This document shows positions 25,936 to 36,098 of a stretch of 64,000 bases of DNA, one piece after another. The first letter of the stretch is position 1; the number at the start of each line of letters is the position of its first letter. A program made the position numbers and the translations under genes. The stretch is taken from positions 1 through 64,000 of the forward strand of contig CACGZG010000006.1 in NCBI GenBank assembly GCA_902577525.1, written 5' to 3'. A model generated the notes under the pieces. It saw only the letters and a program-made list of their open reading frames with translations, did not search any database and had not been told where the DNA came from. Origin of the DNA: an uncultured Pelagibacteraceae bacterium (GTDB lineage Bacteria > Pseudomonadota > Alphaproteobacteria > Pelagibacterales > Pelagibacteraceae).

Positions 25936-26260
25936 AACATATTCTTTTTTACTTATCGCTATATTTTGTGAGGTAGCTGGAACAATGTTATTGCCAGTAT
26001 CGCAAAACTTTACGAAAATTATTCCAACAATTTGTCTGACAATATTCTATCTCGTATCTTTCTATTTAATGACCTTTGTCATGGATAAACTTCCAATTGC
26101 GATTGTGTATGCAACATGGAGTGGATTAGGTGTATTTACAATAGCCATTCTTGGGTATTTCTTCTTCAAACAAACTTTAGCTTGGCAAGCAATAGCAGGA
26201 TTATTTTTAATCGTTATTGGAGTAATTCTTGTAAACAGTTTTGCCGGAAAAATTAATTAA
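25928..26260 (+). CDS. small multidrug resistance (SMR) family transporter
   Basis: The 110-residue protein has four membrane helices. The essential glutamate of EmrE-type exchangers is present in IFCEVAGT (E15), and the YATWSGLG motif (Y and W line the pocket) and the helix-4 glycine pattern also fit. SMR proteins exchange protons for cationic compounds or guanidinium. It is translationally coupled to the acyl-CoA synthetase. Its end overlaps the convergent dihydroorotase by 8 bases. Confidence 0.9.
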   Translation: MVKTYSFLLIAIFCEVAGTMLLPVSQNFTKIIPTICLTIFYLVSFYLMTFVMDKLPIAIVYATWSGLGVFTIAILGYFFFKQTLAWQAIAGLFLIVIGVILVNSFAGKIN

Positions 26261-27560
26261 ACTTTAAGGGGGTACCTTCAGGATCTCCTAAAATTTTACC
26301 ATCTTTCATTTTTGTTTTGCCTGCAATTATAGTTGCAACTGGTGTTCCTTTAAATTCAACATTATTGAAAGGTGACCATCCGCACTTACTTTCGATATTC
26401 TCATTTTTAATAACAATTTTTTTATTCATATCGACAATCGTGAAATCTGCATCATAACCCTCTCTTATAAATCCTTTGTGTTTGATGCCAAAAATTTTAA
26501 TAGGATTTTCACACACCAGGTTCATCAATTGATTGAGTGATAATTTTCCATCGTTAACATGATTTAACATCACTGGCATTAATGTTTGAACACCAGGCAT
26601 ACCTGAGGGTGATTTTGGATATTCTTTATCCTTATTTACTTTTAAATGTGGGGCATGATCCGATCCAATAGTATCGTTTAAATTGTTTTTAACTGCATAC
26701 CACAATCGATCATAATGAGATTTATCTCTAATTGGAGGATTCATTTGAGCATAAGTCCCAAGTTTGTCATAACAATCAGGTGCATAGATTGTTAGATGTT
26801 GTGGAGTAATTTCAAAAGTAATATTGCCTTTGTGTTGAGATAAAAAATCTATTTCTTGCTTAGTTGTAATGTGAAGAACATGAGCTTTTTTATTATACTT
26901 TTCAGCTAGTCTAACGATTCTTCTTGTAGAAGACATTGCACACTCTTCACTTCTCCATACGGGATGTGAGTGTACATCTCCGTTTTTGATTAATTTTTTA
27001 TTCTTATTTAAAACTTCCTCATCTTCAGAATGAACTGCAACAACTTTTGAACAATTTTCAAAAACCTTATCAATATCTTTTTCCTCTGCTACCAGTAGAT
27101 TACCAGTTGAGGAACCAGCAAATAATTTAATACCGCAGCATCCTTCTAAATCTTTTAGTTCTGCTAATTGATTAACGTTATCCGCAGTTGCACCAAAATA
27201 AAAAGCATAATTGCAATACATTCTATTTTTTGCAAGATCTAATTTTCTTTGAAATTCTTTTATGTTTGATGTTGGAGGATTGGTATTTGGCATTTCGAAT
27301 ACTGCTGTTATACCTCCAGCTACGGCAGCTCTACTTCCAGAATGAAGATCCTCTGTGTCTGTTGAGCCGGGTTCTCTAAAATGAGTTTGAGTATCTATAC
27401 ATCCTGGCAGCACAATTTTATTTTTTGCATCATAAACTTCCTTGGCCTCTTCCATTATTTTGCCAATTTTTAATATTTTACCGTCTTTAACAGCAATATC
27501 ATTATCTTCTAGCTTGCCACTAATATAACATTGGCCATTTTTAATTATTAGATCTAACAT
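26253..27560 (-). CDS. pyrC: dihydroorotase
   Basis: This 435-residue amidohydrolase-fold protein of the type I dihydroorotase group takes part in pyrimidine synthesis. It has a metal-site motif (DTQTHFREPG, residues 56-65), a candidate carboxylated lysine in GIKLFAG, His ligands in VAVHSEDE and HVLHITT, and the catalytic Asp in IGSDHAPH. The first His of the usual HxH is Gln58. A similar Gln occurs in some dihydroorotases (DQxHFREPG form), so this is a variant rather than damage. An allantoinase-like role is possible but less likely. Confidence 0.85.
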   Translation of the reverse strand: MLDLIIKNGQCYISGKLEDNDIAVKDGKILKIGKIMEEAKEVYDAKNKIVLPGCIDTQTHFREPGSTDTEDLHSGSRAAVAGGITAVFEMPNTNPPTSNIKEFQRKLDLAKNRMYCNYAFYFGATADNVNQLAELKDLEGCCGIKLFAGSSTGNLLVAEEKDIDKVFENCSKVVAVHSEDEEVLNKNKKLIKNGDVHSHPVWRSEECAMSSTRRIVRLAEKYNKKAHVLHITTKQEIDFLSQHKGNITFEITPQHLTIYAPDCYDKLGTYAQMNPPIRDKSHYDRLWYAVKNNLNDTIGSDHAPHLKVNKDKEYPKSPSGMPGVQTLMPVMLNHVNDGKLSLNQLMNLVCENPIKIFGIKHKGFIREGYDADFTIVDMNKKIVIKNENIESKCGWSPFNNVEFKGTPVATIIAGKTKMKDGKILGDPEGTPLKFN

Positions 27561-27603
27561 TTGTGAAAAAAGTTATTATATTAAAATTAAGTATCAATCA
27601 AAT

Positions 27604-28491
27604 ATGAATAATAATGTTTATATACTAGAGGATAGAGCCATACTCTATATTAACGGTCCAGATGCAAAAGATTTTCTTCAAAATCTAATAAGCAATGACA
27701 TAAATAAGGTCTCAGATAGCTCTAGTTGTTTTGCTTCTTTATTAACTCCACAAGGCAAATTTTTATATGAATTCATAGTTGTAAAACATAAATCGGGTTA
27801 CTTTATTGATTGTGAAAAATCTCAATCAGAGGAAATTTTTAAACAATTTCATTTATATAAAATTAGAACAAAAATAGAAATTCTCAATTTAAGTAACGAA
27901 TTTGTGGTTGCTAGTTTTGGATATGAAAAATATTTAACTATAACAGGTTCAAAGGATGTTCTAGGCTTTACTTTTAAATATAGAGAAGATCCAATTTTAT
28001 TAGATCCTAGAAATAAATATTTAGGTGCGAGATTGATAATAAATCTAGAAAAACTTTATTTATCTCTAAAAAAACTTGATTTAAAAAATGATAAAATTCA
28101 GAATTATCATAATCATAGTCACAAACTCGGTATAGTTCCAAAAAACTTAAATAAATTGAAAAATAAATTATTTGGAATTGAGTGTAATTTCGAAGAACTA
28201 AACGGAATTGATTTCAAAAAAGGGTGTTACGTTGGTCAGGAGAATACTGCAAGAATTAAATTAAAAAATAAACTTTCAAAAAGATTACTGCCTATTGAAA
28301 TCATTGATGGGAAACTTTCTGAAGATGAAACAATATATTATAACGATATTGACATTGGTAAAGTTCTTATCAATGAAGATTATCCGTTCGCCTTAATAAA
28401 GTATTTAAACGAAAACTTTAATAAAGATTCTATACTTAAAAGTAAAAATGCAACCTTTAAAATATTCATACCTGATTGGCTAAAAATTTAA
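27604..28491 (+). CDS. ygfZ: YgfZ/GcvT-fold tetrahydrofolate-dependent Fe-S maturation protein
   Basis: The 295-residue protein carries the YgfZ signature KGCYVGQENTARI near residues 214-226, with the redox-important Cys, and an N-terminal GcvT-like domain beginning with LEDRAILYINGPDAKDFLQN. YgfZ (IBA57 in mitochondria) helps assemble or repair [4Fe-4S] clusters using folate. NadA, which needs such a cluster, is encoded just downstream beyond tRNA-Leu, but the link is only positional. Confidence 0.9.
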   Translation: MNNNVYILEDRAILYINGPDAKDFLQNLISNDINKVSDSSSCFASLLTPQGKFLYEFIVVKHKSGYFIDCEKSQSEEIFKQFHLYKIRTKIEILNLSNEFVVASFGYEKYLTITGSKDVLGFTFKYREDPILLDPRNKYLGARLIINLEKLYLSLKKLDLKNDKIQNYHNHSHKLGIVPKNLNKLKNKLFGIECNFEELNGIDFKKGCYVGQENTARIKLKNKLSKRLLPIEIIDGKLSEDETIYYNDIDIGKVLINEDYPFALIKYLNENFNKDSILKSKNATFKIFIPDWLKI

Positions 28492-28496
28492 GTCTT

Positions 28497-28582
28497 TGGT
28501 GCGGCCAGAGAGACTCGAACTCTCATGGACTAGGTCCACACGGCCCTCAACCGTGCCTGTCTACCAATTTCAGCATGGCCGC
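28497..28582 (-). tRNA. tRNA-Leu (anticodon GAG)
   Basis: Read on the minus strand, the 5' acceptor arm GCGGCCA (28582-28576) pairs with TGGCCGC. The anticodon stem CACGG/CCGTG encloses TTGAGGG, giving anticodon GAG. A long variable arm and a T arm with GTTCGAGTC are present, and the 3' CCA is encoded (28499-28497). The length of 86 bases is normal for a class II tRNA. The 3' end lies 5 bases from the stop of ygfZ. Confidence 0.97.
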
Positions 28583-28643
28583 AAACAAATATGACCCACA
28601 TTAAATCAATGACAAGTAGGTTTCAAATTGATAAATTTTAGAT

Positions 28644-29633
28644 ATGGAATTTAATCAGGAAGTAAAAAAAGCAACAGATTCTATTTATCAAAAAATCTCA
28701 AAGGTTATGCCTGAGATTGAATGGTCAGTACATGCTCCATATATCCACAAAATTAATCAACTAAAAAAAGAAAAGAATGCAGTCATTCTTGCTCACAATT
28801 ACCAGACACCAGAAATTTATCATGGTATTGCAGATTTTTCAGCTGACTCTTTAGCTCTTGCGGTTGAGGCTTCAAAAACATCTGCAGATATAATTGTAAT
28901 GGCAGGAGTACATTTTATGGCTGAAACTGCAAAATTGATGAGCCCAAATAAAAAAGTTTTGTTACCTGATATGAATGCTGGGTGTTCACTTTCTTCATCA
29001 ATCACAGGAAAAGATGTAAGATTGCTTAAAGAAAAATATCCAGGAGTACCTGTTGTTTCTTATGTTAATACATCTGCTGATGTTAAAGCAGAAACTGATG
29101 TATGTTGTACTTCTGCGAATGCAGTTAAAATTGTAAAATCACTGGGAGTAAAAAAGGTAATCTTTTTACCTGATGATTATTTAGCAAAATATGTTGCGTC
29201 TCAAACTGATGTAGAAATTATATCTTGGAAAGGAATTTGTATAGTTCATGATCAATTTAATGAAAATGAAATTAATAGCATAAGAAAAAATAATCCAGGA
29301 ATAAAAATTATTGCACACCCTGAGTGTCCTCCAGAAGTAATTAAAGCAAGTGATTTTGCAGGGTCAACCTCTGGAATGATTAATTATGTCAAAAACAATC
29401 AGCCGAAAAAAGTTATGATGGTCACTGAATGTTCAATGAGTGATAATATACAAGTAGAAAATCCTAATGTAGAATTTATAAAACCTTGCAATTTATGTCC
29501 TCACATGAAAAAAATTACTTTACCAAAAATTCTTGATTGTTTAGAGAATGAAACCGGTGAAATAACCATGGATAAAGAAACAATTAATAAAGCGAGATTA
29601 TCAGTAGAAAAAATGGTTGCTATTGGTAGATAA
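28644..29633 (+). CDS. nadA: quinolinate synthase NadA
   Basis: The 329-residue [4Fe-4S] enzyme condenses iminoaspartate with dihydroxyacetone phosphate to quinolinate in NAD synthesis. Typical motifs are AHNYQTPEI, AGCSLSSSI, TECSMSDN and PCNLCPHMK, whose cysteines include the three cluster ligands. nadC follows 6 bases later. The usual third gene, nadB (aspartate oxidase), is not in the cluster or the window. Confidence 0.95.
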   Translation: MEFNQEVKKATDSIYQKISKVMPEIEWSVHAPYIHKINQLKKEKNAVILAHNYQTPEIYHGIADFSADSLALAVEASKTSADIIVMAGVHFMAETAKLMSPNKKVLLPDMNAGCSLSSSITGKDVRLLKEKYPGVPVVSYVNTSADVKAETDVCCTSANAVKIVKSLGVKKVIFLPDDYLAKYVASQTDVEIISWKGICIVHDQFNENEINSIRKNNPGIKIIAHPECPPEVIKASDFAGSTSGMINYVKNNQPKKVMMVTECSMSDNIQVENPNVEFIKPCNLCPHMKKITLPKILDCLENETGEITMDKETINKARLSVEKMVAIGR

Positions 29634-29639
29634 CATTTA

Positions 29640-30473
29640 GTGTCAAAAATCAATTTAAGTAAAACTTTTATCAAAGATTGTGTCAAATTAGCTTTAACAG
29701 AAGACTTATATCCCTATGGAGATATAACCTCTAATTTATTAAAAGAAGATAAAATCATTACAGCTAAATTAATATCAAATCAAAAAGCCGTTATTGCAGG
29801 TTTACTTTTTGCAAAAGAAACTTTTAATCAAGTTGATAAAAAAATTAGATTTATAGTAAAAAAAAAAGATGGATCACCAGTTCAAAAAAATTCATTAATT
29901 GCAATAATAAAAGGTCAAGCTAGATCATTACTTATTGGAGAAAGGGTTGCGTTAAATTTTTTATCTCATATTTCAGGCATAGCTACTAAAACTAATCAGT
30001 TTGTAAAACTTGCAGGAAAAAAAAGTAAAATTTGTTGTACTCGTAAAACTATTCCTAATTACAGAGTTATTCAAAAATATGCTGTAAAAGTTGGAGGTGG
30101 TACTAATCATAGATTTAATTTAAGTGACGAATTTTTAATAAAAGATAATCATATCGCTAGTTCAAACATAAGAGATTTGGTTTCCTTAGCTATCAAAAAT
30201 AGAAGAGGAAAAAAAATTACTGTAGAAGTTGATAACTTAAAACAATTTAATGAGATAATTGGCTTAAAATTTGACACTGTTTTGTTTGATAACATGAATG
30301 TTAAAACTTTAAAGCAAGGGGTTAAACTTGCAAAAAAATATTATGAAACTGAAGCTTCAGGAAATATAAATCTTAAAACTATAAAATCATTTGCTTCCAC
30401 TGGCGTAAATAGAATTTCAGTAGGAAGTATTACCCATAGTGTTCCGGCTATTGATTTTAAATTAGAATTTTAA
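29640..30473 (+). CDS. nadC: nicotinate-nucleotide diphosphorylase (carboxylating) NadC
   Basis: The 277-residue enzyme turns quinolinate and PRPP into nicotinate mononucleotide. The start is GTG at 29640. Family motifs include EDLYPYGDITS near the N-terminus, TRKTIPNYR, KVGGGTNHRFNLSD (PRPP and quinolinate binding), IKDNH and the closing ASTGVNRISVGSITHS. It is encoded 6 bases after nadA in one unit. Confidence 0.95.
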   Translation: MSKINLSKTFIKDCVKLALTEDLYPYGDITSNLLKEDKIITAKLISNQKAVIAGLLFAKETFNQVDKKIRFIVKKKDGSPVQKNSLIAIIKGQARSLLIGERVALNFLSHISGIATKTNQFVKLAGKKSKICCTRKTIPNYRVIQKYAVKVGGGTNHRFNLSDEFLIKDNHIASSNIRDLVSLAIKNRRGKKITVEVDNLKQFNEIIGLKFDTVLFDNMNVKTLKQGVKLAKKYYETEASGNINLKTIKSFASTGVNRISVGSITHSVPAIDFKLEF

Positions 30474-30486
30474 ATTATTAAATTGG

Positions 30487-33153
30487 TTAATTTTTGTTTT
30501 TTTTAAGTTCAGCTTGAGCAGCAGCTAATCTTGCAATAGGAACTCTGTAAGGGGAACAAGATACATAATTTAAACCAACTTTAGAACAAAAATAAATACT
30601 TTTTGGATCACCTCCGTGCTCGCCACAAATTCCTAGTTTAATCTTTTTATTTTGTTTCTTCCCTTTTTCTACTGCTATCTTCACTAAATCTTTAACACCA
30701 TCATCTATAGACACAAATGGATCAATTGAAAAAATTTTATTATCTATGTAATCATTTAAAAATTTACCACTGTCATCTCTGCTTATACCAAAAGTAGTTT
30801 GAGTTAAGTCGTTAGTTCCAAAACTAAAAAATTCAGCATGTTTTGCTATTTCTTTTGCTTTAATTGCCGCTCTGGGTAATTCTATCATTGTACCAACTAG
30901 AAATTCTATTTTGGTCTTATTCTCATCCTGTACTTTTTTTGCAGTATTAATAACGAGATCCTTCATTATTTTTATTTCAGCTTCTGTTGAGACTAAAGGT
31001 ATCATTATTTCTGGAAAAGCAGATTTTTGCTTATTCTTTTTAAGATCTGACAAAGCTTCGAAAATTGCCCTACATTGCATTTCATAAATCTCTGGAAATG
31101 AAATACCCAACCTACATCCTCTATGTCCAAGCATGGGATTGTGTTCATGAAGTTCTCCTATTCTAGACTCGACCTCTTTTTTATCTACACCCACTATATC
31201 TGCAACTTCAGAGATTTCTTTGTCAGATTTTGGTAAGAACTCATGAAGCGGAGGATCAAGTAATCTAACTGTTACAGGAAGTCCCTGCATAATTTTGAAT
31301 ATTTCCACAAAATCTTTTTTTTGATGTGGTAATAATTTTTCTAATGCCTTAGCTCTATCAGTTTTAGTCTTAGATAAAATCATTTCTCTAACTGACAAAA
31401 TTCTTTCCTCATCAAAAAACATATGTTCTGTTCTACAAAGCCCGATCCCTTCAGCACCAAAGTCTCTAGCCGTTTTGGTATCCAATGGCGTTTCAGAGTT
31501 TGTTCTAATTTTTAATTTTCTTTTATTATCTGCCCAACTCATCAATTTAGAGAAATCTCCTGAAATTTCAGGTTTGACTGTAGGAACTGTGCCTAAAATT
31601 ATCCTTCCAGTAGATCCATCAATTGTAATTGTGTCACCTTCTTTTATTTCAACAGATGAGGTTTTGAAAATTTTTTTATCATAATTTATATCAATTTCAC
31701 TTGAACCAGAAACACAAGGCCTTCCCATACCTCTCGCAACCACAGCTGCATGGCTAGTCATCCCACCTCTCGCAGTTAAAATTCCTTTTGCAGCGTGCAT
31801 ACCTTGAATATCTTCAGGGGAAGTTTCAACTCTTACTAAAATAGTATCTTGCATCATGTCGTTTAATCTTTCTGCTTCTTCTGATGTAAAAACAACTTTT
31901 CCACTTGCTGCACCAGGAGATGCGGGAAGACCATTTGCAATCACTTCAATTGGACTTTTCTCATCTAAGGTAGGATGTAATAACGAGTCTAAAGAATTTG
32001 GATCAATACGTAAAATTGCATCATTTTTAGAAATCAATTTTTCTTTAACCATATCAACTGCAATTTTAACTGCTGACTTTGAGGTTCTTTTTCCGGAACG
32101 AGTTTGTAATATCCAAAGTTTTTTATTTTCAACTGTAAATTCTACATCTTGCATATCCTTATAATGTTTCTCAAGTTTCTTTAAAATTTTGTATAATTCA
32201 GAATATACTTTTGGCATAGACTCCTCCATCGATGCCGCATTTACTTTTGCCTCTTTTTTTGCTTTTTGAGTTATGTACTGAGGTGTTCTTGTTCCAGCAA
32301 CTACATCTTCACCCTGAGCATTAATAAGGTATTCTCCATAAATATCATTTGATCCATTAGATGGGTTTCTTGTGAAAACAACACCTGTTGCACAATCATT
32401 TCCCATATTTCCAAAAACCATAGATTGGACATTGACTGCTGTGCCCCACTCTGATGGAATTTGGTTTAACTTTCTATAAACCTTTGCCCTATTACTTTCC
32501 CAAGATAAAAATACTGCGCTAATAGCACCAAATAATTGTTGATAAACATCTTGAGGAAATTCTTTATCAGATTTTTCCTTAACTGTTTTCTTAAAATCTT
32601 TTATTAAACCATCCCAATCTCCCTCATCTAAATCCGTATCTAGTAATACCCCTTTGGTAAGTTTATAATTCTCAATTAATTCCTCAAAATGATACCCTTG
32701 CACACCCATTACAACATTAGCATACATCTGAATAAATCTTCTGTAACTATCTTTTGCAAATCTTCCGTTAGATGTTTTTTTTGATAAAGCCACTACAGTT
32801 TTATCATTAAGTCCAAGATTAAGAATTGTATCCATCATCCCAGGCATTGAAACTCTGGCACCAGACCTAACGGATAAAAGAAGAGGATTTTTTAAATCAC
32901 CAAATTTTTTCGATACATCTTTTTCTATAACTTTTAACTCTTTTTTTATTTGATTGATTATTTTTGAATTCAATTTTTTTTTATCATTATAAAATATTTC
33001 ACAGACTTTTGTCGAAATTGTAAAACCAGGTGGAACTGGTAGTCCGATCCTACCCATTTCTGACAAATTAGCACCTTTACCACCCAAAAAATCTTTTGGA
33101 TTTTTTATTTTTTTTGATTCTTTTGACTTAAAATTTAAAATTAAATTAGTCAT
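30487..33153 (-). CDS. ppdK: pyruvate, phosphate dikinase
   Basis: The 888-residue enzyme interconverts pyruvate, ATP and phosphate with PEP, AMP and diphosphate. An N-terminal ATP-grasp domain opens with GGKGANLSEM, the swivelling phosphohistidine domain has GGMTSHAAVVARG with the catalytic His, and the C-terminal PEP/pyruvate barrel has GTNDLTQTTFG and GICGEHGGD. It can serve gluconeogenesis. It overlaps glyS by 8 bases, a placement near glyQS that I associate with alphaproteobacteria. Confidence 0.96.
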   Translation of the reverse strand: MTNLILNFKSKESKKIKNPKDFLGGKGANLSEMGRIGLPVPPGFTISTKVCEIFYNDKKKLNSKIINQIKKELKVIEKDVSKKFGDLKNPLLLSVRSGARVSMPGMMDTILNLGLNDKTVVALSKKTSNGRFAKDSYRRFIQMYANVVMGVQGYHFEELIENYKLTKGVLLDTDLDEGDWDGLIKDFKKTVKEKSDKEFPQDVYQQLFGAISAVFLSWESNRAKVYRKLNQIPSEWGTAVNVQSMVFGNMGNDCATGVVFTRNPSNGSNDIYGEYLINAQGEDVVAGTRTPQYITQKAKKEAKVNAASMEESMPKVYSELYKILKKLEKHYKDMQDVEFTVENKKLWILQTRSGKRTSKSAVKIAVDMVKEKLISKNDAILRIDPNSLDSLLHPTLDEKSPIEVIANGLPASPGAASGKVVFTSEEAERLNDMMQDTILVRVETSPEDIQGMHAAKGILTARGGMTSHAAVVARGMGRPCVSGSSEIDINYDKKIFKTSSVEIKEGDTITIDGSTGRIILGTVPTVKPEISGDFSKLMSWADNKRKLKIRTNSETPLDTKTARDFGAEGIGLCRTEHMFFDEERILSVREMILSKTKTDRAKALEKLLPHQKKDFVEIFKIMQGLPVTVRLLDPPLHEFLPKSDKEISEVADIVGVDKKEVESRIGELHEHNPMLGHRGCRLGISFPEIYEMQCRAIFEALSDLKKNKQKSAFPEIMIPLVSTEAEIKIMKDLVINTAKKVQDENKTKIEFLVGTMIELPRAAIKAKEIAKHAEFFSFGTNDLTQTTFGISRDDSGKFLNDYIDNKIFSIDPFVSIDDGVKDLVKIAVEKGKKQNKKIKLGICGEHGGDPKSIYFCSKVGLNYVSCSPYRVPIARLAAAQAELKKNKN

Positions 33154-35218
33154 TATTTGCTTTCAATAATTGAAAATTTATAAAGTTTTGAAAGGTTTTA
33201 CATAACATATTAATAAGTTCCAATCTGTTTTTTCTTAAGGTCTCACTTTCTTCATTCACTCTTACATTTTCAAAAAATTCAAATATCTCCTTTTTTGAAC
33301 CTGCTAAAATTGATAGTGATTTTTCATAATTTTCGTCATTATTGATAGCTAAATAATACTTTTTAATTTCATTTATTTTCTTAAACAAATTATTTTCAAA
33401 ATCACTTTTAAAAATTCCAGGATCAGTTGTATTTTCTATTTCAATTTTTGTGTTTTTAATCTCACTTTCTAAAATATTTGATGCTCTTTTATAACTAGAC
33501 ACAATATCTACGCCAGTCTGTGTATCTATAATCTTATTAAGACATTTTGCCTTTTCAAAAGTTGAAAATAATTTATTTAAAGATAATGATGAAATTGAAG
33601 CTTCTATTATATCATAACGTATTTCTTTTTCTTTAAGATAAAATTTAAATCTATCTCTCAAAAAAACACTCAAGTCTTTTTTAAGATCTTTGTTAAAAAG
33701 TTTATAGCCTTGATCTTCATATAAGCTTGTAGAGTAATTTAATAAATCATTAATTTTTAAATCTTTTTTATTTTCTACAATTATTCGAATAATACCTAAC
33801 GCAATCCTTCTTAACGCTAAAGGATCTTTTGAACTTGTGGGTTTTTCGTTAATTCCAAAAAAACCGACTATAGTATCAATTTTGTCTGTAATAGATAATG
33901 CAACACTAAAAGGTTTTTTGGGAACTTTAGAGCTTAATCCAATTGGTAAATATTGTTCTGTTAATGCCAATGAGATATCCTTATCAAAACCCTGATGTGC
34001 TGAAAAATATCCACCCATTACTCCTTGAAGTTCAGGAAATTCATTTACTAAGTCGGAAGTTAAATCAGTTTTACAAATTGATGCTGACAACTCTACTTTT
34101 TCTCTGCTAATTAATAATTCATCCGAAATCATTCCACCAAGTTTTCTCATTCGTTGAACTTTATCAAAATAACTACCTAAACCTTTAAAAAAATTCATTA
34201 ATCTCAATTCAGATACTTTTTTTACTAAATTTTGAGTTTTATCTTTATTCCAAAAAAATTCTGCATCATTCAGTCTTGCCTCGACAACGTTTTCATTTCC
34301 AATCCTTATAAGTCCTTTATTATCTTTGTTGTTGGCAACAACCAAAAACTCATTAGTAATTTCATTTTTATCATTGAAAGTTGGAAAATATTTTTGATGA
34401 GACTCCATCGTCAAAATTAAAATTTCACTTGGCACGGATAAAAATTTCTTATCAAATTTACATAATAATATATTTGGTCTATCTACTAAGTTTACTACCT
34501 CATCAATAAGCTTAGGGTTTTCATTGATACTTAAATTCCTTTTATTAAGTATCTTTAAAAAAGATCGATTTATAATATTTAATCTTTTATTGTGATTTAT
34601 AAATATTCCCTTACTCTCGAAAAATTTTTCATAAGATTTAAAATCTTCAAAGATTTTTTTTTTTTCCTCAAAATCTTTATCTACAAATGTAGTATTTGAT
34701 GAAATGAGATGGTGAAAATTAAAATTAATTACTTTTTTATCAAATACTGAAAGAATTGATTTAAGAGGTCTTCCCCAATTTAGATCAAATTCACCCCATT
34801 TCATTGAATTTTTCCACTGATAATTTTCTAAAATTTTTGGAGTGAACTCAATTAATAAGTCCCTCGTTTTTAATAAATGTGATTTAGTTTGATAAAAATA
34901 AAATTCATCTTTTTCATTTTTTTTTATATAAAGATTTTTTTTTTCAATTTTATTCGATCTTAAAAAACCTTCTAATGCTTGATCGGGTGCTGAGGTTTTT
35001 GGACCTCTGATTTCTTCTGATTTAATTTTAATTTGTTTATCTAAACCTTGAAATACTACAACCAATCTGTTTGGTGAAGATAAGGAAAAGCTTTTTTTTG
35101 ACTTTACAAATTTTTTGTCAAAAAAAGTTCTGAAATCCTCTAAAACTTTTTCTCTTAAGTTTTTTTGAAGACCTGCTGGAATTTCTTCACTAAAAAGCTC
35201 TAAAAAAAATTCTGACAT
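33146..35218 (-). CDS. glyS: glycyl-tRNA synthetase beta subunit
   Basis: This 690-residue subunit of the bacterial alpha2beta2 enzyme opens with the typical FFLELFSEEIPAGLQ and contains MKWGEFDLNWGRP and SKDPLALRRIALGIIRI, both characteristic. It binds tRNA, while GlyQ holds the aminoacylation site. It follows glyQ by 1 base and overlaps ppdK by 8 bases. Confidence 0.96.
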   Translation of the reverse strand: MSEFFLELFSEEIPAGLQKNLREKVLEDFRTFFDKKFVKSKKSFSLSSPNRLVVVFQGLDKQIKIKSEEIRGPKTSAPDQALEGFLRSNKIEKKNLYIKKNEKDEFYFYQTKSHLLKTRDLLIEFTPKILENYQWKNSMKWGEFDLNWGRPLKSILSVFDKKVINFNFHHLISSNTTFVDKDFEEKKKIFEDFKSYEKFFESKGIFINHNKRLNIINRSFLKILNKRNLSINENPKLIDEVVNLVDRPNILLCKFDKKFLSVPSEILILTMESHQKYFPTFNDKNEITNEFLVVANNKDNKGLIRIGNENVVEARLNDAEFFWNKDKTQNLVKKVSELRLMNFFKGLGSYFDKVQRMRKLGGMISDELLISREKVELSASICKTDLTSDLVNEFPELQGVMGGYFSAHQGFDKDISLALTEQYLPIGLSSKVPKKPFSVALSITDKIDTIVGFFGINEKPTSSKDPLALRRIALGIIRIIVENKKDLKINDLLNYSTSLYEDQGYKLFNKDLKKDLSVFLRDRFKFYLKEKEIRYDIIEASISSLSLNKLFSTFEKAKCLNKIIDTQTGVDIVSSYKRASNILESEIKNTKIEIENTTDPGIFKSDFENNLFKKINEIKKYYLAINNDENYEKSLSILAGSKKEIFEFFENVRVNEESETLRKNRLELINMLCKTFQNFINFQLLKANND

Positions 35219-35219
35219 T

Positions 35220-36098
35220 CTATAATTGAGTATTAATCCAGATTTCAGCTGCTGATTTTGTTATTTCTCTTATTCTTCCAATATATTCAGCTCTTTGAGC
35301 AACACTTATCGCTCCACGCGCATCTAATATATTAAATACGTGACTAGCTTTTAAACATTGATCGTATGCTGGTAAAGATATTTTTTTTTCAACCAATGAT
35401 TTTGCTTCACTTTCTAACATATCAAAAATCTTAAAAAGATTATTTGTATTAGCGTGTTCAAAATTATATGCTGAAAATTCTTTTTCGGCTTGTTGAAATA
35501 CTTCACGATATTCAACATTATTATTATTCCAAATTAAATCGTAAACATTTTTTTTTTGTTGAGTGAACATACAAATTCTCTCTAAACCATAAGTAATTTC
35601 TACAGAAATAGGTTTACATTCAAATCCTGCCATTTGCTGAAAATATGTAAATTGAGTAATCTCCATTCCATCACACCAAACTTCCCATCCAAGTCCTGCA
35701 GCACCAAGAGTTGGGCTTTCCCAGTCATCCTCAACAAATCTTATATCATGATCTTTATGATTTATCCCAATTACTGACAAACTTTGTAAATAGAGTTTTT
35801 TAATATTTGTTGGAGAGGGCTTAATTATAACTTGAAATTGATAATAATGTTGAAGTCTATTTGGATTATCTCCGTATCTACCATCAGTTGGCCGTCTTGA
35901 AGGTTGAACGTAAGCCGCCTGCCAAGGTTTTGGTCCAAGAGATCTTAATGTGGTTGCTGGATGAAATGTTCCAGCTCCAACTTCAATATCATATGGTTGT
36001 AAAATTACACAACCATGTTTACTCCAGTACTTTTGTAAATTAAAAATTGTATCCTGAAACGTTTGAAAATTCAGTTTCTTTTTTTTTTTAGAGACCAT
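35220..36098 (-). CDS. glyQ: glycyl-tRNA synthetase alpha subunit
   Basis: The 292-residue catalytic subunit shows the highly conserved stretches [33 protein letters not shown] and [17 protein letters not shown]. It overlaps the S49 peptidase gene upstream by 11 bases and precedes glyS by 1 base. Confidence 0.97.
   Translation of the reverse strand: MVSKKKKKLNFQTFQDTIFNLQKYWSKHGCVILQPYDIEVGAGTFHPATTLRSLGPKPWQAAYVQPSRRPTDGRYGDNPNRLQHYYQFQVIIKPSPTNIKKLYLQSLSVIGINHKDHDIRFVEDDWESPTLGAAGLGWEVWCDGMEITQFTYFQQMAGFECKPISVEITYGLERICMFTQQKKNVYDLIWNNNNVEYREVFQQAEKEFSAYNFEHANTNNLFKIFDMLESEAKSLVEKKISLPAYDQCLKASHVFNILDARGAISVAQRAEYIGRIREITKSAAEIWINTQL

Noticed and set aside
26383-27560. Dihydroorotase as a dead paralog because the first His of HxH is Gln58
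   Set aside because: The other metal ligands and the catalytic Asp are present, and a Gln at this place occurs in a known form of dihydroorotase, so I treat it as active.
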